This document shows positions 28,421-34,769 of a DNA stretch of 34,769 nt, piece by piece; position 1 is the first letter of the stretch, and each line of letters starts with the position of its first letter. Origin of the DNA: an uncultured Eubacteriales bacterium (GTDB taxonomy: Bacteria; Bacillota; Clostridia; Christensenellales; Aristaeellaceae); assembly GCA_900315585.1 (NCBI GenBank), contig OMZP01000037.1, positions 1 through 34,769 of the forward strand, given 5' to 3'. A model generated the notes under the pieces. That model was not told the DNA's origin. It made no database searches and worked only from the letters and a program-made list of their open reading frames with translations. Position numbers and translations under genes: made by a program.

Positions 28421-28667
28421 AAAAAACTTCGTCCCGGATTGGGACGAAGTTTTTTCGTGGTACCACCCAAATTGGCATATGTGAAAATATGCCCGCTTGC
28501 GTGCGCTGTATCGGGCGCGCCCGGCGAGGCCTAATGCTCCAGAGAGGTTCAGCCCGCTGCTCCGGGAGGATGCCCCACAGCCCCGGCCTCCGGACTTGCA
28601 CCAGTCTCCGGCTCGCTTCGCGCCGCGCGTCTGTGGGCGGTTCCCATCTTGGCAGTTTCTTCAACTG
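28421..28667 (-). ncRNA. T-box riboswitch controlling ileS
   Basis: Read on the minus strand, the leader carries the canonical T-box TGGGTGGTACCACG (about 28455-28468), immediately followed by a perfect terminator helix: AAAAAACTTCGTCCC and its complement, arms 28441-28455 and 28421-28435, 5-nt loop, T-run. Upstream are T-box-like segments CTGAACCTCTCTGGAGC and GGAGACTGGTGCAAGTCC. Uncharged tRNA-Ile would pair with the T-box UGGN and favour the antiterminator. A GCCCACAG/CTGTGGGG helix could be the base of Stem I. An Ile specifier is not fixed: AUC (28569-28571) and AUU (28533-28535) triplets are both present. Known for many Firmicute ileS genes. Confidence 0.88.
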
Positions 28668-28672
28668 CTTCC

Positions 28673-28700
28673 ATTATACCCGATTTCCCGGATTTGTAAA
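28673..28700 (-). promoter_or_regulatory. ileS/T-box promoter
   Basis: On the minus strand TTTACA (28695-28700) and TATAAT (28673-28678) are separated by 16 bp, just upstream of the T-box leader. This gives a leader of roughly 390 nt. Confidence 0.8.
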
Positions 28701-28772
28701 TGGGTTTGCGCCCCTCTCAATCGCAATTTTACGTTCATAAAACAAAAAAGTGTCCCCTAAGGCGCTTCATTG

Positions 28773-28781
28773 TGCTATAAT
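28773..28781 (+). promoter_or_regulatory. Promoter of the alpha-oxoamine synthase gene
   Basis: TGCTATAAT (28773-28781) is a perfect extended -10 element. The -35 region (about 28753-28758, GTCCCC) is poor, as is usual for extended -10 promoters. It diverges from the ileS promoter. Confidence 0.65.
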
Positions 28782-28868
28782 GATGAAGTAGAATGTGTAT
28801 ATTCTATCGGTTTATGGGAGAAATCGATTTTAAGCACCACGAACAACAACACTGAGGGGGAGACACCT

Positions 28869-30050
28869 ATGGATATCTTCAACAAGTGCTATACCTACGA
28901 CGTGGCGAACAGCCTGCGCCGGAAGGGCATCTATCCCTACTTTCACGCCCTGGAGACCCGGCAGGATGCCGAGGTGGTCATGGAGGGCAAGCGTCGCATC
29001 ATGCTGGGCAGCAACAACTACCTGGGGCTGACGGTGTGCCCGGAGGTCCAGGAGGCCGGTTTGAAGGCCCTGGAGCAGTACGGCACGGGCTGCAGCGGCT
29101 CCCGCTTTCTGAACGGCACGCTGAAGCTGCACCTGGAGCTGGAGGACGAGCTGGCGAAGTTCCTGCACAAGGAGGCCTGCTGCACCTGGTCCACCGGCTT
29201 CCAGAGCAACCTGGGCATCATCTCCGCCATCGTGGGCCACGGCGACTACGTGATCTGCGACAAGGAGAACCACGCCTCCATCTACGACGGCTGCAAGCTG
29301 AGCTACGGCAGGATGCTGACCTACGCCCACGCCAACATGGAGGAGCTGGAGATCCAGCTGAAGAAGGTGCCGGAGAGTGCCGGCTGCCTGATCGTCACCG
29401 ACGGCGTGTTCAGCATGGGCGGCGACATCGCCAAGCTCCCGGAGATCGTGAAGCTGGCCAGGAAGTACGGCGCGCGGGTCATGGTGGACGACGCCCACGG
29501 CCTGGGCGTGATCGGCGAGGGCGGCCGCGGCACGGCCAGCTACTTCGGCCTGGAGGACGAGGTGGACCTGATCATGGGCACCTTCTCCAAGTCCCTGGCC
29601 TCCCTGGGCGGCTACCTGGTGGCCAACGCCACCGTGGTGGACTTCGTGCGCCACAACTCCCGCCCGTTCATCTTCTCCGCCTCCATCCCGCCGTCCAACG
29701 CCGCCATCGCGCTGGCCTCCCTGCGCCACATCGAGGCGCACCCGGAGCTGGTCAAGCGCCTGGCCGACCTGTCCGCCTACATGCGCAAGGGCCTGAAGGA
29801 GCGGGGCATCCCGATCATCGAGGCCGAGACGCCCATCATCCCCATCTACACCTACGCCCCGGAGGCCACCCTGCTCAGGGCGCGCCAGCTGTATGACGCG
29901 GGCGTGTACGTGAACCCGGTGCTGCCCCCGGCCACTCCGCCGGACCTGTGCCTGCTGCGCACCAGCTACATGGCGTCCCTGAACGAAAAGCTGCTGGACG
30001 AGGCGCTGGAGATCTTCGGGGAAGTGTTCAGCAAGCCGGTGGACGCATAA
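28869..30050 (+). CDS. PLP-dependent alpha-oxoamine synthase (glycine C-acetyltransferase / serine palmitoyltransferase-like)
   Basis: A 393-residue fold-type I enzyme that condenses an amino acid with an acyl-CoA, releasing CO2. Family motifs: RRIMLGSNNYLGLTVCPEV, YGTGCSGSRFLNGTLKLHLELE, DKENHASIYDGCKLS, VDDAHGLGVIGEGGRG, and the PLP lysine in GTFSKSLASLGGY (about Lys241). The N-terminus YPYFHALETRQDAEVVMEGK resembles bacterial serine palmitoyltransferases and glycine C-acetyltransferases more than BioF; the specific acyl-CoA is undecided. No other biotin or sphingolipid gene is nearby. The ATG at 28869 follows GAGGGGGAG; upstream in-frame codons lie in promoter sequence. The next gene encodes an ACT-domain protein, perhaps an amino-acid sensor. 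Confidence 0.88.
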   Translation: MDIFNKCYTYDVANSLRRKGIYPYFHALETRQDAEVVMEGKRRIMLGSNNYLGLTVCPEVQEAGLKALEQYGTGCSGSRFLNGTLKLHLELEDELAKFLHKEACCTWSTGFQSNLGIISAIVGHGDYVICDKENHASIYDGCKLSYGRMLTYAHANMEELEIQLKKVPESAGCLIVTDGVFSMGGDIAKLPEIVKLARKYGARVMVDDAHGLGVIGEGGRGTASYFGLEDEVDLIMGTFSKSLASLGGYLVANATVVDFVRHNSRPFIFSASIPPSNAAIALASLRHIEAHPELVKRLADLSAYMRKGLKERGIPIIEAETPIIPIYTYAPEATLLRARQLYDAGVYVNPVLPPATPPDLCLLRTSYMASLNEKLLDEALEIFGEVFSKPVDA

Positions 30051-30065
30051 CGACGACTATCGTTC

Positions 30066-30181
30066 TGTAGGGGCGGCGTTGCGCCGCCCGCCCCCCCGGC
30101 AGGGCCGGGTTCCAATCGCTGCCGCGCGGAACGGCGGTTCGCGACCAGGAAAAGGGCGGGCGCCGCAACGGCGCCCCTACT
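30066..30181. repeat. GC-rich inverted-repeat element
   Basis: GTAGGGGCGGCGTTGCGCCG at the left and GGGCGCCGCAACGGCGCCCC-TAC at the right are imperfect reverse complements about 65 bp apart, each arm also able to fold on itself. It fills the gap between the synthase and ACT genes; readthrough would be needed for cotranscription. Confidence 0.65.
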
Positions 30182-30200
30182 TGATTTGGGAGGAATGAAC

Positions 30201-30566
30201 GTGTTGAAACTTCAAATCCTGCCCCAGGCGCTGACGGTCTGCAAGATCGGTGATTTGTCGGCCTTCGTCCCATCGGGCCTGTACTTCATCGGCAACACCG
30301 ACGCGGAGCTGTCCCTGGTCTGCGAGACGGAGAGGGCCCCGGCGCAAACCCTCGCCCGGGAGGACGGCTGGCGGGCGCTGCGGGTGGCCGGGACGCTGGA
30401 CTTCGCCCTGACGGGCATCCTGTCGGGGCTGGCGGGCGCGCTGGCCGGGGCGAAGATCGGCATCTTCGCCGTGTCCACCTACGACACCGATTACATCCTG
30501 GTGAAAAAAGAGCGCCTCGACCGGGCGGTCGAGGTGTTGAAGGAAGCCGGGTATCGGTTCGATTGA
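30201..30566 (+). CDS. ACT-domain protein
   Basis: A protein of about 121 residues that looks like two small ACT-type folds of the COG3603 kind: LKLQILPQALTVCKIGDLSA at the start, ELSLVCETERAP, then RALRVAGTLDFALTGILSGLAGALAGAKIGIFAVSTYDTDYILVKKE and a final helix LDRAVEVLKEAGYRF. The second half is the typical segment that binds an amino acid in ACT regulators. The GTG at 30201 is 7 nt from GGGAGG and gives an N-terminus that fits the family; ATG 30195 and TTG 30186 are too close to or before the ribosome site. It may sense an amino acid related to the upstream synthase, which is inference from position only. Confidence 0.85.
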   Translation: MLKLQILPQALTVCKIGDLSAFVPSGLYFIGNTDAELSLVCETERAPAQTLAREDGWRALRVAGTLDFALTGILSGLAGALAGAKIGIFAVSTYDTDYILVKKERLDRAVEVLKEAGYRFD

Positions 30567-30577
30567 TTCTGGTTCTT

Positions 30578-31048
30578 TTATTTTACCTCAAAGCACAGCA
30601 CCGTCTCGTCCTCCGACAACCGACGCGCTTCGGGCCTGTACCGCGCCGTCGCCCGGGTCCACAGGGCCCTGGCGGCGGCGTTCTGTTCGTTGAACTTGAC
30701 CTCCCAGCGCCCCGGGCGGCCCTCGAAGATTTTCCGCGCAGCCCGGGCGGCCAGGCCGCGGCGGCGGTACATGGGAAACACGGTGAACTCCGCCATCACG
30801 TGGCCGGTCTCGCCGCCGAAACAGGAATAGGGGTTCACCATCGCAAAGCCCACCAGCGCGTCATCGTCGTAGAGGAACAGGGCCTCCCGCTTCGGGTCGG
30901 TGAAGTACTCGTCGAAGTGGCCGTAGTGGAGGTTGCCCTCCCCGTCCAGCGGGTCGGGGTAGTAGTTCGTCATCTCGTACAGGTACTTCTGGTTCAGGTT
31001 GTACAGCAGCCCCCGCCGGTCGGGGGTGACGGGAACGAGACGGAGCAT
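30578..31048 (-). CDS. GNAT-family N-acetyltransferase
   Basis: A protein of 156 residues with the acetyl-CoA-binding signature of the GNAT fold: AEFTVFPMYRRRGLAARAARKIFEGRPGRWEVKFNEQNAAARALWTRA (motif A RRRGLA at about 98-103, motif B NEQNAAARALW). The ATG at 31048 follows GGAGGTG; the longer frame upstream overlaps the preceding gene. It begins 17 nt after the nucleosidase stop, so the two are cotranscribed. The substrate is unknown. It converges with the ACT gene; only 11 bp separate the two stop codons, with no visible terminator. Confidence 0.85.
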   Translation of the reverse strand: MLRLVPVTPDRRGLLYNLNQKYLYEMTNYYPDPLDGEGNLHYGHFDEYFTDPKREALFLYDDDALVGFAMVNPYSCFGGETGHVMAEFTVFPMYRRRGLAARAARKIFEGRPGRWEVKFNEQNAAARALWTRATARYRPEARRLSEDETVLCFEVK

Positions 31049-31065
31049 GAGAACACCTCCGGTGA

Positions 31066-31866
31066 CTAATGCGCAATCATATACCTTGTAACCGCGGCGC
31101 ATCGTTCGGCGGCAGCCTGCACAAATTCCATGTAGGACATTTCCTCAGAGTCGTCGGCCTTGTCGGAAATCGCGCGGATGATCACAAAGGGGAGCCCGTT
31201 CAGATGACAGACCTGCGCGATCGCGGCCCCTTCCATCTCGCAGCACATGCCTCCGGTTGCGGCAATGATGGCTTCCTTTTGTTCTCGTGAAGCGATAAAC
31301 TGATCGCCGCTGCAAACGCGGCCTTCAAAGACCCGGATCTCCGGCGCGACAGCGCCGACGGCCTCCACCGCGCTCTTTCTCATGGCCTCGTCCGCGGGAA
31401 AGACCGACGTGTCGCTGTACGGTATTTCGCCGCGGGCATATCCCAGCGCCGTCGCATCCATATCATGCTGTACGGCTTCCGTGGATACGACGATATCCCC
31501 AATATCGATGCGAGCGTCCAGGGACCCGGCAACGCCGGTATTGATGATCCGGTCAACCCCAAACACATCGATCAGTGCTTGAGCGCATGCGGCGGCGTTC
31601 ACCTTGCCGACGCCGCACTTCACAATGACCACGTCCACTCCGTCGAGCGTGCCTTCGTAAAAGTCCATTCCTGCGACGCCCCTGATCTGCAATTCTGTCA
31701 TCGCCTCCGTCAGAGAGGCAATTTCCTCATCCATTGCTCCGATGATTCCAAATCTGTTTGGCTCGGCTTTTCCCGCATCCGCAGTCTCGGCGACAGCGAG
31801 GGAAGGGCCTCCAAAGACGGTCAGCGCTAGCAGCAGCGCAAGGGCCAGGAAAACCATCTTCTTCAC
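31066..31866 (-). CDS. mtnN: Exported 5'-methylthioadenosine/S-adenosylhomocysteine nucleosidase
   Basis: Cleaves adenine from methylthioadenosine or S-adenosylhomocysteine. Motifs of the MtnN/Pfs family: FGIIGAMDEEIASL, VVIVKCGVGKVNAA, INTGVAGSLD, CSGDQFI, the nucleoside-binding CCEMEGAAIAQVC, and the catalytic Asp in IRAISDKAD. The protein of 266 residues has about 35 extra N-terminal residues, MKKMVFLALALLLALTVFGG then PSLAVA-E, a Sec signal peptide with an AxA site at 24-26. The usual enzyme (about 230 residues) is cytosolic, so this one appears to be exported. Start is the GTG at 31866, 8 nt after AAGGAGG; an upstream ATG lies in front of the ribosome site. First gene of a pair with the GNAT gene. 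Confidence 0.9.
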   Translation of the reverse strand: MKKMVFLALALLLALTVFGGPSLAVAETADAGKAEPNRFGIIGAMDEEIASLTEAMTELQIRGVAGMDFYEGTLDGVDVVIVKCGVGKVNAAACAQALIDVFGVDRIINTGVAGSLDARIDIGDIVVSTEAVQHDMDATALGYARGEIPYSDTSVFPADEAMRKSAVEAVGAVAPEIRVFEGRVCSGDQFIASREQKEAIIAATGGMCCEMEGAAIAQVCHLNGLPFVIIRAISDKADDSEEMSYMEFVQAAAERCAAVTRYMIAH

Positions 31867-32008
31867 AGGATATTCCTCCTTCATATTTTTGAAAACGCCT
31901 GTCCCCATTGCGCTTGCGATGGGGAGGCTTTGGACTGGCGGCGGGTAGAAAGGTTTCCCCGCCGCAGTGGGGAAGTGGCGCGGAGCGCCGATAGGGCACT
32001 CCTGATGT
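31867..32008. repeat. Spacer between argS and mtnN with short repeats
   Basis: This 142-bp gap holds CCCCATTGCGCTTGCGATGGGG (about 31905-31924) and TTTCCCCGCCGCAGTGGGGAA (about 31954-31975), two small hairpins related to the CTTCCCC repeats elsewhere. No clear promoter for mtnN was found, so readthrough from argS is possible. Confidence 0.5.
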
Positions 32009-33724
32009 TTACATCCGCTCCGGCGCTTCCACCCCGATCAGGTACAGCGCCTGCCTGAGCACCTGCTTCACGGCGCGGGTGAGGAGCAGGCGGGCGGCGC
32101 GGGTGCCGGGCTCGTCCACCATGACCTTGTTTTCATAGTAGAACTTGTTGAAGGCCTGGGCCAGGTCCACGCAGAAGCGGGTGACCATGCTGGGCTCGGA
32201 GCGGTTCACGGCGGATTTCAGGATGTCCGGGAACTGCTCGATCAGGCGCACCACGTCCTGGCTGAAGGGGTCGGACAGGGCGGCGAAGTCGGGATTGGCG
32301 GTATCCACGCCCTCGGCCTTGCGCAGCACCGAGCAGGCCCGGGCGTGGGTGTACTGCACGTAGGGCCCGGTCTCGCCGTCGAAGTTCAGGGCGCGCTCCC
32401 AGGTGAAGTCGATGTCCTTGATGCGGTTGTTGTACAGGTCGAAGAACACCACCGCGCCGATGCCCACCTGCCGGGCCACCTCGTCCTTGTTTTCAAGGTC
32501 CGGGCTCTTCTCGTCGATGATGGCCCGGGCCTTGTCGATGGCCTGGTGCAGAAGGTCGTCCAGGTACACCACATGGCCCTCGCGGGTGGACAGCGCGCCC
32601 CCCTCGAAGGACACCATGCCGAAGGCCACGTGCTCGCACTGTTTCGCCCAGTCATAGCCCATCAGCTCCAGCACCTTGAACAGCTGCCGGAAGTGCAGAT
32701 CCTGCTGGTAGGCCACCACGTACAGGCTCTTGTCGAAGTCGTAGGTGTCCTTGCGGTACTTGGCCGCGGCCAGGTCCCGGGTCATGTAGAGGGTCGCGCC
32801 GTCGGAGCGCAGGATCAGCGCCGGGGGCATGCCCCAATCGGTCAGGTCCACGATCTGCGCGCCCGCGTCCTCCTTCAAAAGGCCCTTTTCCCGCAGCGCC
32901 TCGATCACCGGCTCCATCTTGTCGTTGTAGAAGCTCTCCCCGGCGTAGCTGTCGAAGGTCACGCCCAGCATCTCGTACACCCGCTCCGCGTCCTTCAGCG
33001 TCACGGACTTGAACCAGTTGAAGATTTCGAGCGCCTCCGGGTCGCCGTCCTCGATCTTCTTGAACCAGGCGCGGCCCTCGTCGTTCAGGGCGGGGTTTTC
33101 CTTGGCCTCCTCGTTGAAGCGCACGTACAGCTTCACCATCTCGTCCACGCCGCTGGCCGCCACGGTGTCGTGGTCGCCCCAACGCTTGTAGGCGGCGATC
33201 ATCTTGCCGAACTGGGTGCCCCAGTCGCCCAGGTGATTCACGCCCACGGCCCGCCAGCCGAAGAATTTGTGCAGGCGATAGAGGGAGTTTCCGATCATCG
33301 TGGTGGACAGGTGGCCGATGTGGAAACGCTTGGCGATGTTGATGGAGGAATAGTCCAGCACCACGGTCTTGCCCGCGCCGGAGTTGTCCGCGCCGTAGGC
33401 CTCGCCCTCATTAAGCGCCAGGCCCAGCACCTTCTCGGCATAGGTGGCCCGGTCGATGAAGAAGTTGAGGTAGCCCTTCACCGCCTCCGCCTTGCTGAGG
33501 AAGTCCGCGTGAATGGCCCCGGCCAGGGCGTCCGCGATCATCACAGGGCTCTTTTTAAGGGCCTTGGACAGCTTGAAGCAGGGGAAGGCGTAGTCGCCCA
33601 TGGCCGTGTCCGGCGGCACCTCCAGCGCCCCGGCGACGGTGGCAATTTCCGGAAGCTCCGCCTCCGAGAAGGCCTGCCGCATGGCGGTGAGTATCTCGTT
33701 TGCGACGGCAGTCTTGAAATCCAT
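32009..33724 (-). CDS. argS: Arginyl-tRNA synthetase
   Basis: Charges tRNA-Arg in the cytosol. The 571-residue protein has the N-terminal Add-1 domain (about 1-110), the HIGH motif in SSINIAKRFHIGHLSTTMIGN, HLGDWGTQFGKMI, a KMSKS-equivalent ALSTREG as is normal for ArgRS, and the C-terminal anticodon domain with ALNFDGETGPYVQYTHARACS and a final ALYLIGVEAPERM. The ATG at 33724 lies 7 nt after GAGGTG. The promoter at 33757-33785 is strong and no T-box is present in the roughly 30-nt leader. Confidence 0.96.
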   Translation of the reverse strand: MDFKTAVANEILTAMRQAFSEAELPEIATVAGALEVPPDTAMGDYAFPCFKLSKALKKSPVMIADALAGAIHADFLSKAEAVKGYLNFFIDRATYAEKVLGLALNEGEAYGADNSGAGKTVVLDYSSINIAKRFHIGHLSTTMIGNSLYRLHKFFGWRAVGVNHLGDWGTQFGKMIAAYKRWGDHDTVAASGVDEMVKLYVRFNEEAKENPALNDEGRAWFKKIEDGDPEALEIFNWFKSVTLKDAERVYEMLGVTFDSYAGESFYNDKMEPVIEALREKGLLKEDAGAQIVDLTDWGMPPALILRSDGATLYMTRDLAAAKYRKDTYDFDKSLYVVAYQQDLHFRQLFKVLELMGYDWAKQCEHVAFGMVSFEGGALSTREGHVVYLDDLLHQAIDKARAIIDEKSPDLENKDEVARQVGIGAVVFFDLYNNRIKDIDFTWERALNFDGETGPYVQYTHARACSVLRKAEGVDTANPDFAALSDPFSQDVVRLIEQFPDILKSAVNRSEPSMVTRFCVDLAQAFNKFYYENKVMVDEPGTRAARLLLTRAVKQVLRQALYLIGVEAPERM

Positions 33725-33756
33725 GTTGATGCACCTCGTCGTCATTTATTGGAAGT

Positions 33757-33785
33757 ATTATACCCAAAATCCCATTTTCCTGCAA
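33757..33785 (-). promoter_or_regulatory. argS promoter
   Basis: On the minus strand TTGCAG (33780-33785) and TATAAT (33757-33762) have a 17-bp spacer. Confidence 0.75.
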
Positions 33786-33814
33786 GGGAATCCTATTATG
33801 AAAAGTTGAAGGTA

Positions 33815-33843
33815 TTGTGATTCCGGGGAAGTTCTGGTATAAT
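33815..33843 (+). promoter_or_regulatory. mrnC promoter
   Basis: TTGTGA (33815-33820) and TATAAT (33838-33843) have a 17-bp spacer, diverging from the argS promoter 30 bp away. Confidence 0.75.
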
Positions 33844-33887
33844 AACAATGGATTTATATGTGGAAGAATGCGCATGCGAGGGTTTCA

Positions 33888-34301
33888 ATGATTTTCAACT
33901 TCGAGCACAACGCCCTGCCGGGTTCGCTGGAGCTGGCGTACCTGGGGGACGCGCTGTATGACCTGTACGTGCGGGAGCACCTGATCGCCAAGGGCGGCAG
34001 GGTGCGGGCGATGCACCGGGAGGCGATCTCCCTGGTCTGCGCCCACGCCCAGGCCGAGGCCCTTCACCGGGTGCAGGACAGCCTCACCGAGGCCGAGGCC
34101 GACGTGGTGCGCCGCGCCCGCAACGCCCACCAGAACCCGCCCAAGAACGCCGACCCCGGCGAGTACCACCACGCCACCGCCCTGGAAGCCCTCATCGGCT
34201 GGCTCTACGTCACCGGCCAGGGGGACAGGATGAACGAGGTGCTGAGGATGGCGCTGCCGGAGGTTGGGGAAGAGGGATTAGGGATTAGGGTTAGGGATTA
34301 G
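33888..34301 (+). CDS. mrnC: Mini-ribonuclease III
   Basis: An RNase III-fold endonuclease lacking a double-stranded RNA-binding domain; in Bacillus it matures 23S rRNA ends. The 137-residue protein has LPGSLELAYLGDALYDLYVREHLI, where GDALYD carries a metal-binding Asp, then RARNAHQNPPKNADPGEYHHATALEALIGWLYVTG with the second acidic cluster (EALIGWLY, Glu). The ATG at 33888 follows GAGGG; earlier in-frame ATGs lack a ribosome site. The normal fold ends near RMNEVLRMAL; the last residues (EEGLGIRVRD) are encoded by a heptamer repeat that also supplies the TAG stop. Often found beside cysS in Firmicutes, but here beside argS. Confidence 0.92.
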   Translation: MIFNFEHNALPGSLELAYLGDALYDLYVREHLIAKGGRVRAMHREAISLVCAHAQAEALHRVQDSLTEAEADVVRRARNAHQNPPKNADPGEYHHATALEALIGWLYVTGQGDRMNEVLRMALPEVGEEGLGIRVRD

Positions 34302-34395
34302 GGAATAGGGAGCAGGGAACAGGGAACAGGGAACAGGGAGCAGGGAACAGGGAACAGGGAACAGGGAACAGGGAACAGGGAACAGGGAACAGGAA
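34274..34395 (+). repeat. Heptamer tandem array E
   Basis: About seventeen period-7 units (TTAGGGA, ATAGGGA, GCAGGGA, then mainly ACAGGGA). The 5' part lies inside mrnC. This is the most regular array in the window and shares GGTTAGGGATTAGGGA with array D. Confidence 0.9.
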
Positions 34396-34412
34396 TAGCG
34401 GCTGCCGCGATC

Positions 34413-34481
34413 CCGTAGGGACGCCATTCATGGCGTCCGCACCTGCCATAACCCCGTAGGGACGCCATTCGTGGCGTCCGC
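34413..34481. repeat. GGACGCCAT palindromes, copies 3 and 4 (tandem)
   Basis: Two units, at 34413-34440 and 34454-34481, each CCGTAGGGACGCCATTCRTG followed by GCGTCCGC, 13 bp apart in the same orientation and inverted relative to copies 1 and 2. Confidence 0.7.
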
Positions 34482-34501
34482 AGAGCGCCGGGCGCAATGC
34501 C

Positions 34502-34769
34502 AAAAGCCTTCCCCTATGGGGAAGGTGGCCGAGCGGAGCGAGGTCGGATGAGGTCTTTACCGACGGCCACGCGCCTACGCCATAGCAGACGCAGGCTCAG
34601 CGGCGGGAGACCTCATCCGTCTTTGACGAAAAATGCAAGCATTTTCCGCCAAATCCACTGGGGCCTGCCGAACGCGCGCGCCCAATGCTGACGCATCGGG
34701 TCCCATCGCGCACGAACGGGCCCGTTCTCGCTGAAAACAGCACACTGTGCTGTTTTCCGGGCGCTCGAA
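34502..34769. repeat. Terminal repeat region
   Basis: AAGCCTTCCCCTATGGGGAA and the following GGTGGCCGAGCGGAGCGAGGTCGGATGAGG form the inverted relative of the repeats at 114-276. The window ends with GAAAACAGCAC-ACT-GTGCTGTTTTC (34733-34757), related to the palindrome at 24743-24785. No convincing gene is seen in 34302-34769. Confidence 0.6.

Noticed and set aside
34274..34395. Possible CRISPR array or telomere-like sequence
   Set aside because: Units are only 7 bp, contiguous and without spacers, and the array lies beside ordinary genes; it is a tandem heptamer repeat.

Overview
The window looks like a piece of chromosome from an uncultured, GC-rich, spore-forming Clostridia-type Firmicute, probably a gut or rumen anaerobe. 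The evidence is a SpoIIE sporulation phosphatase, a pyruvate:ferredoxin oxidoreductase, Mini-RNase III, a T-box leader in front of ileS, strong AGGAGG-type ribosome sites, TTGACA/TATAAT promoters and many short palindromic intergenic repeats of the kind common in gut Clostridia. Genus assignment is not possible from the sequence alone. No rRNA, tRNA, CRISPR array, phage module or transposase gene was seen.

Layout. 1-600: 16-codon tail of an upstream gene, then dense repeats and hairpins. 601-3317: gdhA (minus) diverging from asnA (plus), two ammonia-assimilation genes with clear promoters. 3318-3757: a MITE-like element and a long palindrome. 3758-5578: spoIIE. 5650-9530: carbohydrate ABC importer (binding protein and two permeases, no ATPase), the second permease carrying an unusual 260-residue N-terminal extension. 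9749-11205: five tandem genes for small peptides with near-identical double-glycine leaders and diverged cores. 11362-14871: pyruvate:ferredoxin oxidoreductase. 15022-15573: BrnT/BrnA toxin-antitoxin pair. 15752-15913: second MITE copy. 15929-19699 (minus): 1256-residue envelope protein with a zinc ribbon, degenerate kinase N-lobe, one membrane segment, five or six peptidoglycan-binding repeats and three Fn3-like domains. 20025-21296 (minus): HAD phosphatase-thymidylate kinase fusion. 21791-22354: small membrane exporter-like protein. 22569-24641: GH3 glycosidase. 25115-28273 (minus): ileS with T-box leader to about 28667. 28869-30566: alpha-oxoamine synthase and ACT-domain protein. 30578-33724 (minus): argS, an exported MTA/SAH nucleosidase, and a GNAT acetyltransferase. 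33888-34301: mrnC. 34302-34769: heptamer array and palindromes.

How the parts work together. Most genes are housekeeping or central metabolism: nitrogen assimilation, pyruvate oxidation, aminoacylation, dTDP supply, RNA processing. Sugar uptake and GH3 point to plant or host glycans. The best candidates for something undescribed are (1) the five-gene double-glycine peptide cluster with no export machinery in the window, (2) period-7 tandem repeat arrays, often in inverted pairs around hairpin cargo, that begin at or within a few bases of four stop codons and supply the stop codon of two genes, and (3) the pseudokinase/peptidoglycan-binding protein. All calls come from reading the sequence; no database search was run.
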